The notes under the pieces: model-generated | The model's database searches: none | What the model saw: the letters and a program-made list of their open reading frames with translations, nothing else | What the model was told of the DNA's origin: nothing | From: JALYJZ01 sp964476895 | Lineage (GTDB): Bacteria > Patescibacteriota > SICC01 | DNA length: 14,628 bases | Direction of reading: 5' to 3' | Assembly: GCA_964476895.1 (NCBI GenBank) | Contig: CAYZCS010000021.1 | Location: forward strand, 1 to 14,628 | Translations under genes and position numbers: made by a program | Part shown: positions 6,695 to 12,424 of the stretch, piece by piece | Layout: each line of letters begins with the position of its first letter | Position numbering within the stretch: position 1 is the stretch's first letter

Positions 6695-6768
6695 AGCGCA
6701 CGCCAGGGCTTGAACCTGGAACCTCAGCATTTATAGTGCTGCGCTCTAACCAGTTGAGCTACATGCGC
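6695..6768 (-). tRNA. tRNA with anticodon AUA (Tyr codon UAU), class I body, U73
   Basis: All four arms pair well on the minus strand: acceptor GCGCATG/CGTGCGC, D-stem GCTC/GAGC with loop AACTGGTTA, anticodon stem CAGCA/TGCTG, and T-stem CCAGG/CCTGG with loop TTCAAGC. The anticodon loop is CTATAAA, so U33 is present and positions 34-36 read AUA. This equals the bacterial tRNA-Tyr loop CTGTAAA with G34 changed to A. The body does not fit tyrosine: the variable loop is only 5 bases (bacterial tRNA-Tyr is class II with a long arm), and the discriminator is U73 rather than A73. The D-arm and the GCGCA/GAGGT context resemble tRNA-Ile more. CCA is not encoded. The length is 74 bases. A functional gene is likely; its charging identity is unclear. 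Confidence 0.85.
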
Positions 6769-6769
6769 G

Positions 6770-6777
6770 CGGTACTA
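6770..6777 (-). repeat. 8-base leader repeat before the AUA tRNA
   Basis: This is the second copy of TAGTACCG (minus strand), ending one base before the mature 5' end at 6768. The equal spacing in both copies suggests either tandem duplication of the tRNA units or a shared 5'-processing context. Confidence 0.5.
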
Positions 6778-6787
6778 CCGTGAGGAA

Positions 6788-6860
6788 CTCCGGAGACGGG
6801 ATTCGAACTCGCATCTCCCTCGGGGGGCGAAAGGCGCTTTACCCTTAAGTTAACTCCGGA
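6788..6860 (-). tRNA. tRNA-like gene 3, degenerate, anticodon position CCC without U33
   Basis: The minus strand has a perfect 7-base-pair acceptor stem (TCCGGAG/CTCCGGA) and a T-loop TTCGAAT. Every inner arm is weakened. The T-stem GCGAG/CCCGT has an A-C mismatch. The D-stem has only three pairs (CTT/AAG) around AAGGGTA, shifted by one position and without A14. The anticodon stem CCTTT/CGAGG ends in a T-C mismatch, and the loop is CGCCCCC, with G33 instead of U33. Taken literally, positions 34-36 are CCC (Gly GGG). Glycine tRNAs normally start with G1-C72, while this one has U1-A72 and G73. Length is 73 bases. It is either a decaying pseudo-tRNA or a tRNA-like RNA not meant for the ribosome. 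Confidence 0.6.
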
Positions 6861-6875
6861 ATGCCTACCGCTTAC

Positions 6876-6914
6876 GCGGGGCCGCTTGTACCCCTAAGGC
6901 ACACGCAGCCCCGC
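6876..6914 (-). ncRNA. Leader hairpin upstream of the tRNA-like genes
   Basis: On the minus strand GCGGGGC (6914-6908) pairs with GCCCCGC (6882-6876). Inside, TGCG/AGCG gives one G-U pair, two Watson-Crick pairs and a G-A mismatch. TGTGCC/GGTACA then closes a 5-base loop TTAGG. The result is a nearly continuous 17-pair hairpin with no T-tract. It is the first structure in the predicted tRNA transcript. It could be an RNase III-type processing stem or a 5' stabiliser. The inner part superficially resembles a D-arm, but T- and anticodon arms are missing, so it is not a tRNA. Confidence 0.45.
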
Positions 6915-6946
6915 ACAAACGGTCATGTTTGAAAGTACGACTATAG

Positions 6947-6975
6947 AGCCTACAAGCCGATCGGCTTGGCGTCAA
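6947..6975 (-). promoter_or_regulatory. Weak candidate promoter for the tRNA unit
   Basis: On the minus strand TTGACG (6975-6970) is followed after exactly 17 bases by TAGGCT (6952-6947), which keeps only the T, A and final T of the -10 consensus. It starts just after the khpA stop. The same -35 hexamer is used by the promoter at 6467-6496. The alternative is read-through from the rpsP-khpA operon. Confidence 0.3.
6953..6968. promoter_or_regulatory. Perfect 16-base palindrome between khpA and the tRNA unit
   Basis: CAAGCCGATCGGCTTG is perfectly self-complementary and exactly fills most of the spacer between the candidate -35 and -10 boxes. It could be an operator for a dimeric repressor. As RNA it could be a hairpin at the end of the khpA message. 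There is no T-tract after it, so it is not an ordinary terminator. Confidence 0.4.
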
Positions 6976-6977
6976 AC

Positions 6978-7496
6978 TTACAGTTCGTCGAGCGGCGATT
7001 TCTCGCCGAGGGCCTGATCTACGGCCTCGTCGCGCCGAGGCTTGTCGCCCTCCTCGACCGACTCGCCGGTCGCTTCGTCCATCTGCGAATCGTCGTCGGA
7101 ACGTACTGGTTCGGCCGCCGCGGTGTCTTGCTGCTCAGCCGCCACTTCGGAAGCGTCCGCTTCCTCGGCCGGGACGTCGTCCGTTGCCGACGTGGCACCA
7201 GCCGCGGCCTCGGTTACCGACGCGGCGGCCGCACCGCTGTCTTCGCCTTCCGGTTCGATGATCTTCATGTTCACACGGGCGTCGTGCTTGGCACCGACTA
7301 CCTTGAGGAGCGAACGGATCGCCTTGGCGGTCTGGCCCGACTTGCCGATCACCTTACCCATGTCTTCGGGATTGACGGTCACGGTCAGGAGCACGCCCAT
7401 CTCGTCGACGGTACGGTCCACCTGCACGTCGTCCGGATTATCGACGATCGTCTTCAGCACGAACTCTACGAATTGCTTGTCTTGGTCCTCGGTCAT
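6978..7496 (-). CDS. khpA: KH-domain RNA-binding protein with acidic tail
   Basis: KhpA is a small RNA-binding protein of the KH type, often encoded next to rpsP, that works with KhpB and binds many transcripts. Residues 1-80 carry the domain, with core GKVIGKSGQTAKAIRSLL and the GxxG loop at 51-54 (GKSG). KhpA is usually about 75-80 residues. Here a 92-residue low-complexity tail rich in Ala, Glu, Asp and Ser follows (EAAAGATSATDDVPAEEADASE...). The start is firm: AAGGAG lies 7 bases before ATG, and the ATG overlaps the rpsP stop by one base (TGATG), so the two are translationally coupled. The tail is probably disordered and negatively charged. The gene symbol is given on domain and neighbourhood; the tail is unusual for the family. 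Confidence 0.88.
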   Translation of the reverse strand: MTEDQDKQFVEFVLKTIVDNPDDVQVDRTVDEMGVLLTVTVNPEDMGKVIGKSGQTAKAIRSLLKVVGAKHDARVNMKIIEPEGEDSGAAAASVTEAAAGATSATDDVPAEEADASEVAAEQQDTAAAEPVRSDDDSQMDEATGESVEEGDKPRRDEAVDQALGEKSPLDEL

Positions 7497-8053
7497 CAGG
7501 AATCTCCTTTTTCCTTATCCTTTTCCTTGTCTGCGGATTGCTTGTCATCGCCCGGGTCCCCGGCGGGCTGGTCGGCGGATTTCGCTTCGGCCTTGTCGGC
7601 AGATCCGGCATCACCGGTTTTCTTCGCAGCCGAATCATCCTCAGCGGAAGCTGCCTCGGAAGCGTCGCTTTCACCGGCCTTGGCCTCTGCTTTGCCGCTT
7701 TCGGCTGGCTTCGCCGCGGGTTTATTCTTGGCAGGTGCCGCGCCTCCTTCGGTCTCGGCTTTGGCCTCCTTGCGCTTCTTGCGCTCCGGGCGGCGGTTCT
7801 TCTCGGTGATCTTCTCGCGCTTCACCACGCCCGCCTTCTCGAGCAGCATCTCCGCCGTCTCCGACGGCTGCGCGCCGCTCGCCAGCCGTTGCTTGGTGCG
7901 GTCGGCGTCTACCTTGAGCTCTTTGGTCAACGGGTCGTAATGGCCGAGCACCTCCAAGTAGCGACCCTTAACGGCCGCGCTTTTCTCGGCGACGACGACG
8001 CGGTAGTGAGGGCGTTTCGTCCGACCGGTTCGGGAAAGTCTGATAACCAACAA
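7496..8053 (-). CDS. rpsP: 30S ribosomal protein S16 with long C-terminal extension, TTG start
   Basis: S16 stabilises the 5' domain of the 30S subunit. Residues 1-80 are clear S16: MLVIRLSRTGRTKRPHYRVVV at the start, then GRYLEVLGHYDPLTKELKVD and RTKQRLASGAQPSETAEMLLEKAGV. The rest, about residues 83-185, is a low-complexity extension. It is basic at first (EKNRRPERKKRKEAK), then an Ala/Lys/Glu/Asp/Ser mix. S16 is usually 80-100 residues, so this protein is roughly twice normal size. The start codon is TTG at 8053, supported by AGGAG 9 bases upstream and the conserved first residues; no ATG fits. The gene starts 39 bases after the hydrolase stop and overlaps khpA by one base. Confidence 0.95.
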   Translation of the reverse strand: MLVIRLSRTGRTKRPHYRVVVAEKSAAVKGRYLEVLGHYDPLTKELKVDADRTKQRLASGAQPSETAEMLLEKAGVVKREKITEKNRRPERKKRKEAKAETEGGAAPAKNKPAAKPAESGKAEAKAGESDASEAASAEDDSAAKKTGDAGSADKAEAKSADQPAGDPGDDKQSADKEKDKEKGDS

Positions 8054-8062
8054 GTTCAGTGT

Positions 8063-8067
8063 CTCCT
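8063..8067 (-). promoter_or_regulatory. Ribosome binding site of rpsP
   Basis: AGGAG on the minus strand, 9 bases before TTG at 8053, decides the non-ATG start of S16. It is one of the few clear Shine-Dalgarno sites in the window. Confidence 0.75.
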
Positions 8068-8092
8068 GTGTACGGAACTTAGCTTACGCGAG

Positions 8093-8692
8093 CTACGCGT
8101 TCTCATCAAGGAGTGGCTTCAAATCTTGCCACAATCGTTCGAATTTCGTAAATCCGGATTCTTCATTGATGTGACCGCCACCGCGTATTTTTGTAACTTC
8201 AACATCCTTACCTAAGCCATTCGCAATGACATCGGCGTGATGCATTGGAACAAATGGATCATCAGTTCCGTGATACACGAAGAACTTTTTACTTGATTGA
8301 GAAATTCTATCCCATCGGAATTGTTCCTCGTAGAAAGATTGATTCAGCTTATTAAAGGTTTGAGTTTCTTCTTTTTTCTCTAATGGTCCAACTAATCCGG
8401 AAACTAAGAAGGTTGCATCACGTGGACCATCTAAGTTTCTTTCCAAGAGCCGGAGTGCAAACGTAGCCCCAATGCTGTGCCCAATAATTATGCTTGGATG
8501 TCCTGCTGGAAGCTGCCTAGTTTTTCCATAGGCCTCTAACCAAGTTTTCAAACTCTGTTCTTCTGGTGTTGGGAACTTCGGGATCGAAACAGTATGTCCA
8601 TATTTTTGTGCTACTTCCTGAAGCCACGGAAACCAGTTACCTTCCGGGCTTCCCTTGGTTCCATGAAAAATAATTAGCTCTTTACTATTCAT
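8093..8692 (-). CDS. Serine alpha/beta-hydrolase, RBBP9/YdeN-like, AT-rich
   Basis: The 199-residue protein has the compact alpha/beta-hydrolase plan of the RBBP9/YdeN group. An opening strand LIIFHGTKGSPEGNWFPWL is followed by the nucleophile elbow GHSIG at residues 71-75 (Ser73). The acid lies in YHGTDDPFVP (Asp144 or Asp145), and the histidine is in GGGHINEESG (His174). The substrate cannot be told from sequence; the family includes small esterases and serine hydrolases of unknown role. The ATG overlaps the smc stop as ATGA, with AAGGTGA upstream, so it is translationally coupled to smc. Base composition is foreign: of the 120 bases from 8281, 41 are G or C (34%), against 42 of the 60 bases from 8881 (70%) inside smc. 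It looks like a recent horizontal acquisition placed neatly inside the operon. Confidence 0.88.
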   Translation of the reverse strand: MNSKELIIFHGTKGSPEGNWFPWLQEVAQKYGHTVSIPKFPTPEEQSLKTWLEAYGKTRQLPAGHPSIIIGHSIGATFALRLLERNLDGPRDATFLVSGLVGPLEKKEETQTFNKLNQSFYEEQFRWDRISQSSKKFFVYHGTDDPFVPMHHADVIANGLGKDVEVTKIRGGGHINEESGFTKFERLWQDLKPLLDENA

Positions 8693-11193
8693 GCGCTCAC
8701 CTTATCAGAACCGACGACCTTCTCCGCTTCCGGCAGCTTGAGCGAGAGCATCGTCGAAACGCCGCCTGAGTCCATCGAGACACCATAGAGCATCGACGCG
8801 GCCGTCATCGTGTCACGGTTATGCGTGACCACCAGGAACTGCGTCTGCTCCGCCAGCTCGGAGAGCACGCGCGCGAAACGGCCGGTGTTGGCCTCATCGA
8901 GCGCCGCGTCCACCTCGTCGAGCATCACGAACGGCGAGGGGTTCACCTTGAGGATCGCGAAGAGCAGCGCCACCGAGGTGAGCGCCCGCTCGCCACCGGA
9001 AAGCTGGGCGAGCGACTTGAGACGCTTGCCGGGCGGTACGGCCTTGATCTCGACGCCCATGTCGAGTTTGCGCGGAGCGGTCTCGCCGCCACCATCCGCT
9101 TCTTCATCCTCGGCCCGTTTCGGCTCGACCATCTCCAGCGACGCCTTGCCGCCGCCGAACAGCTTCTCGAAGTACTCCTCGAACGCGTCGCCGATCTTCT
9201 CGAACGCGTCGCTGAAGATCGTCCGGCTCTTCTGCTCCAGCTCCCGGATCACCTGCTCCAGGTCCTTCTTCGCCTTGGCCAGGTCCTCGCTCTGCGCGGT
9301 CAGGAACTGGTGCCGTTCCTCGACCTCCTTATGCTCCGCGGTCACCGCCGGATCGATCCCGCCCATCTCCATCAGCTTCCGTTCCAGCTTCGCGATCCGC
9401 TCCTCGCCCACGTCTTCCGCGGTAAGCGGTGCGTCATCGGCGGGCGGGAACGCGGAGTCGCCCTTGAGGTTCGCGAGCTTGCCCTTCGCTTCATGGACGA
9501 GGTCATCGAGCCGCGTCTCCAGCTTGGCAAGCTCCAGGTTCTGCCCTTCCAGCTCACGACGGTACTCGTCGTGCGTCCGCTGCTTGGTCCGGAGCGCCGT
9601 CTCGTGCTCCTTGAGCTCATCGGTCTCCCCGAAGCTGCGCTGCTGCTCCGTGGCCACGCGCGCATCGAGGGCCGTGACCTGCTTCTCCAGTTCCTGCAGT
9701 TCCGCGCCGGCCGTCTGCGCGGTCTTGGCCGATTCCGCGGCAGTGGCTTTCGCCGTCTTCAGCTCCGCGACGGTTTCCTTCAGTCGTGCGGCAAGCGTCT
9801 TTCGCTCGGTCGCCGTCCGATCGGCCTGCTCGCGACGGAGCTTCGTCGCTTCCTCCCGAGACGCCCGCTGCACCCTGAGCGATGCCAGTTCTTCCTGGAG
9901 CTTCGTCCGTTCCGCCAAGGCTTCATCCGGCTCACCGGCCGCCAAACGGCGGCTGCGTGCCAGGACCTTCCGGAGTTCCGTCAATTTCGCCGTAAGCGTC
10001 TCCTTGGCGGCACCGGTCGTCACCGCTTTCTCGATCTCCGCCGTCAGCTCGTCCGCCGACCCGAGCAGCTCCGACAGGTCTCCGGACCCCGCCAGCGTAT
10101 CCTGGGCCAGCGCCGCGATCTGCCGTTCGACGGAGGAGATCCGCTGGTCAAGGTCGCCGGTGCCGGCATCCGCTTTGCCGGATACCGCCCCGGGTAGCGC
10201 CTCCAGCCGTTCCGTGAGGTCGCGCTGCTGGGCAGACAGACGCTCCGCCGTGGCCTTGGCCATTTCGCGAGCGGTTACCGCCTGGTTCATCCGGTCGCGG
10301 AGCGCATCACGTTTTCCCGCGACTTCGTTCCGTTCCGCGAACAGCTTGTTCAGGGTGAGCCCCTGCTGCCGCGATCGCAGCTCATCCACCTTCGCGGAGA
10401 GCTTCTCCAGTTCCCCGCCGAGCTTGGCGTGTTCCTGCTCCAGCTCCTCCCGTTTGGTGCGGCGCTCCGTGACCTCGCGCGAGAGCTCACGGTACCGCCG
10501 TCCGTACAGGCCGAGCAACGCATCCTTCAGCTGCTGTTCCACCTCGGCGCGCTTCGCCAGGGCATCCGCCTGCCGGGCCAGCGCTTTCAGCCGCGGTCCG
10601 AGCTCCTTGAGAATGTCCTGGACCCGGCTGAGGTTCCGTTCGGTCTCGCCCAGTTTCCGTTTGGCCTCGTCGCGCTTCAGGTAGAACTGCCGGACACCGG
10701 CGGCCTCCTCGAAGAGCCCGCGCCGCTGTTCCGGCGTCTGGGTAAGCACCTTGTCGACCAGGCCCTGGGAAATCACCGTGTAGTTCTCGGCTCCGATGCC
10801 GGCTACCGCGAACGCATGCAGCAGGTCGGTGAGCCGCACCTTGCCGCCGTTCACCAGGTATTCGGAGTCGCCCGAACGATACTGGCGACGCGTCACCACG
10901 ACCTCGTCGTAGTCGTACGGAAGGCGTTTTGCGGAATTATCGAACGTAAGCGAGACCTCGGCCATGCTCATCGCCGGCCGCTTGGCGGTGCCGGAGAAGA
11001 TCATGTCTGTCGAGACCTTGCCGCGGACCGCCTTCTTCGACTGCGCGCCGAGCACCCAGCGGATCGCGTCCGCGATGTTCGACTTGCCGGAGCCGTTCGG
11101 CCCGACGATCGCCGTAATCCCCGGCTCGAACCGCAAAGCCGTCCGCTTGGCGAACGACTTGAATCCGGTGAGTTCTAACGAGGTCAGGAACAT
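8689..11193 (-). CDS. smc: SMC-type chromosome condensation ATPase, shortened, no visible hinge
   Basis: SMC ATPases dimerise through a hinge and use ATP-driven head engagement to organise chromosomes with ScpA and ScpB. The head halves are intact: N-terminal LELTGFKSFAKRT, Walker A GPNGSGKS at 31-38, Q-loop VISQG at 140-144 and FEEAAGVRQFYLKRDEA. In the C-terminal half are the signature LSGGERAL at 731-738, Walker B VMLDEVD ending at residue 762, and VVTHNRD near 791. Between them, residues about 175-700 are charged coiled coil. At 834 residues it is far below the usual ~1150-1200. The ~120-residue hinge domain with its glycine-rich interface is not recognisable. The coil is broken only by short non-helical pieces at about 333-347 and 367-395. 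AAGGA stands 10 bases before ATG; rnc ends 3 bases upstream. A RecN- or Rad50-like protein is less likely given the head sequence. Confidence 0.9.
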   Translation of the reverse strand: MFLTSLELTGFKSFAKRTALRFEPGITAIVGPNGSGKSNIADAIRWVLGAQSKKAVRGKVSTDMIFSGTAKRPAMSMAEVSLTFDNSAKRLPYDYDEVVVTRRQYRSGDSEYLVNGGKVRLTDLLHAFAVAGIGAENYTVISQGLVDKVLTQTPEQRRGLFEEAAGVRQFYLKRDEAKRKLGETERNLSRVQDILKELGPRLKALARQADALAKRAEVEQQLKDALLGLYGRRYRELSREVTERRTKREELEQEHAKLGGELEKLSAKVDELRSRQQGLTLNKLFAERNEVAGKRDALRDRMNQAVTAREMAKATAERLSAQQRDLTERLEALPGAVSGKADAGTGDLDQRISSVERQIAALAQDTLAGSGDLSELLGSADELTAEIEKAVTTGAAKETLTAKLTELRKVLARSRRLAAGEPDEALAERTKLQEELASLRVQRASREEATKLRREQADRTATERKTLAARLKETVAELKTAKATAAESAKTAQTAGAELQELEKQVTALDARVATEQQRSFGETDELKEHETALRTKQRTHDEYRRELEGQNLELAKLETRLDDLVHEAKGKLANLKGDSAFPPADDAPLTAEDVGEERIAKLERKLMEMGGIDPAVTAEHKEVEERHQFLTAQSEDLAKAKKDLEQVIRELEQKSRTIFSDAFEKIGDAFEEYFEKLFGGGKASLEMVEPKRAEDEEADGGGETAPRKLDMGVEIKAVPPGKRLKSLAQLSGGERALTSVALLFAILKVNPSPFVMLDEVDAALDEANTGRFARVLSELAEQTQFLVVTHNRDTMTAASMLYGVSMDSGGVSTMLSLKLPEAEKVVGSDKVSA

Positions 11194-11196
11194 GGT

Positions 11197-11907
11197 TCAG
11201 GAATCCTTGGGACGTTTCTTCACGCCTTTCGCGAGCGCGTCTTCCGCCGCCGCCCGCTCGGCCAACTGCTTCGAGGTCCCCTTCCCCTCGCCAAGCTTAT
11301 TGTCGCCGACACCGACCGAGACCGTAAAGTGCTTGGCGTGGTCGGGACCGTGCTCGTCGAGCACCCGGTAGCGCGGGGTCTTTCCCAATTTCTCCTGGGC
11401 CAGTTCCTGCAGCAGGCTCTTCGGCTCGCGATGCGATTCCTCGGCGATGATCGTCTCCAGGGCGGTGATGATCTTCCGATGGATGAAGTCCTTGGCGACG
11501 TCATACCCCTGGTCGAGGTAGATCGCGCCGATCACCGCCTCGCAGGCGTTGGCGAGCAGGGCGGACCGCTGGCGGCCGCCGCTCTTCTCCTCGCCCTTCG
11601 ACATCAGGAGCGCCTGGCCGAGCCCCAGCTCTTCCGCCACCACGGCCAACCGCTCCCCGCGAACCAACGCGGAACGCAGGCTGGTCAGCTCGCCCTCCGG
11701 ATAATCGTAGGTCCGGTAGAGATGGTCGGTAACCACGAGCTCGAGCACCGCGTCCCCGAGGAACTCCAGGCGCTCGTTCTGCGGCAGGTCGAAGTTCCGG
11801 TTCTCGTTGAGGTAGCTCCGATGCACCAGCGCCGTCCGGAGCAGCGAACCGTCCTTGAACGTGACGCCGAGCTTCTTCTGGACCGTGGTGGGCGAATCAG
11901 GCGCCAT
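11197..11907 (-). CDS. rnc: Ribonuclease III
   Basis: RNase III cuts double-stranded RNA, including rRNA precursors and structured leaders. The 236-residue protein has normal length. The catalytic domain carries the signature NERLEFLGDAVL at residues 44-55 with Glu48 and Asp52, and the second acidic site in the helix NACEAVIGAIYLDQGYD. A double-stranded-RNA-binding domain follows from PKSLLQELAQEKLGKTPRY to the end (GTSKQLAERAAAEDAL). The start at 11907 is fixed by AAGGAG seven bases upstream and by the family start; a longer frame to 12051 only adds non-family residues in the overlapping NUDIX gene. The first 11 bases overlap the end of the NUDIX gene. It could process the hairpin-rich transcripts in this same window. 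Confidence 0.97.
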   Translation of the reverse strand: MAPDSPTTVQKKLGVTFKDGSLLRTALVHRSYLNENRNFDLPQNERLEFLGDAVLELVVTDHLYRTYDYPEGELTSLRSALVRGERLAVVAEELGLGQALLMSKGEEKSGGRQRSALLANACEAVIGAIYLDQGYDVAKDFIHRKIITALETIIAEESHREPKSLLQELAQEKLGKTPRYRVLDEHGPDHAKHFTVSVGVGDNKLGEGKGTSKQLAERAAAEDALAKGVKKRPKDS

Positions 11908-12424
11908 GCGTAAGCTCCTTCGTGCGTTTGGCCGCCTGCGCCACCAGGCGCCGCAGGTTGGCGTGGGGAATCGCCCGCACGGCTTCGTCGGGATCGAACC
12001 AGCGGGCGTCCGCCACGAGCTGGTCGTGCGGGTCGAACTTCTCCGGATCAAGCTTCGTGTCGCCGGTCGCCCGCATCAGGTAGAGGTCGACCGTCTTCCG
12101 GACCGTCTTGCCTTTCTCAGAGCCACGCAAACCGCGGAAGTGGTAAGTGTTCTTGCCGAGCGGCTCGACGACCTCGGCGGTGATACCGGTCTCCTCCTGC
12201 ACTTCCCGCACGCCGGCGGTCTTGCTGTCCTCACCGGGATCGATGTGCCCCTTGGGAATCGCCCAGGCGCCGTCGAACGAGTGCTTGATCAGCAGTAGTT
12301 TCGGAGACCCCTCGACGACCGCGAAGACGATGCCGCCCGACGAATGGACGAACCTACTTCTCTGCTGGCGGTTCTTGCCCGCCGGCCGGCCGCGTCTTTT
12401 CGGGTTGCGTTTCTTTTCCGTCAT
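11897..12424 (-). CDS. NUDIX hydrolase with basic N-terminal extension
   Basis: NUDIX enzymes hydrolyse nucleoside diphosphates linked to another group. The full NUDIX box is present at residues 59-81 of this start (Gly59, Glu65, Arg73-Glu74, Glu77-Glu78, Gly80), in the context AWAIPKGHIDPGEDS. It most resembles the diadenosine-polyphosphate or RppH-like group with the IPKGH motif, but the substrate is open. The first ~25 residues are very basic (EKKRNPKRRGRPAGKNRQQRSR) and are encoded within the 3' end of nusB, a 71-base overlap in another frame. The ATG at 12424 is preceded by AAGGTG too close for a standard ribosome site. ATGs at 12439, 12457 and 12460 are alternatives with longer overlap, so the start is uncertain. 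The 3' end overlaps rnc by 11 bases. Confidence 0.88.
   Translation of the reverse strand: MTEKKRNPKRRGRPAGKNRQQRSRFVHSSGGIVFAVVEGSPKLLLIKHSFDGAWAIPKGHIDPGEDSKTAGVREVQEETGITAEVVEPLGKNTYHFRGLRGSEKGKTVRKTVDLYLMRATGDTKLDPEKFDPHDQLVADARWFDPDEAVRAIPHANLRRLVAQAAKRTKELTHGA
11915..11920 (-). promoter_or_regulatory. Ribosome binding site of rnc
   Basis: AAGGAG on the minus strand lies 7 bases before the ATG at 11907, inside the last codons of the NUDIX gene. It decides the rnc start and implies coupled translation. Confidence 0.75.

Noticed and set aside
6876..6914. A fourth, truncated tRNA
   Set aside because: The inner hairpin resembles a D-arm, but no T-loop or anticodon arm exists before the next gene begins. 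A plain hairpin explains it better.
6966..7940. 324-codon plus-strand open frame
   Set aside because: It runs across khpA and rpsP in antisense. The product is a low-complexity shadow of the two acidic tails.
8810..10684. 624-codon plus-strand open frame, very serine-rich
   Set aside because: It lies antisense to the coiled coil of smc. Ser/Arg repetition reflects reversed Glu/Ala/Leu codons, not a real protein. The overlapping 458-codon frame at 8821-10197 is the same effect.
11908..12051. 48-residue N-terminal extension of RNase III
   Set aside because: It lies fully within the NUDIX gene in another frame, and AAGGAG points to the ATG at 11907.
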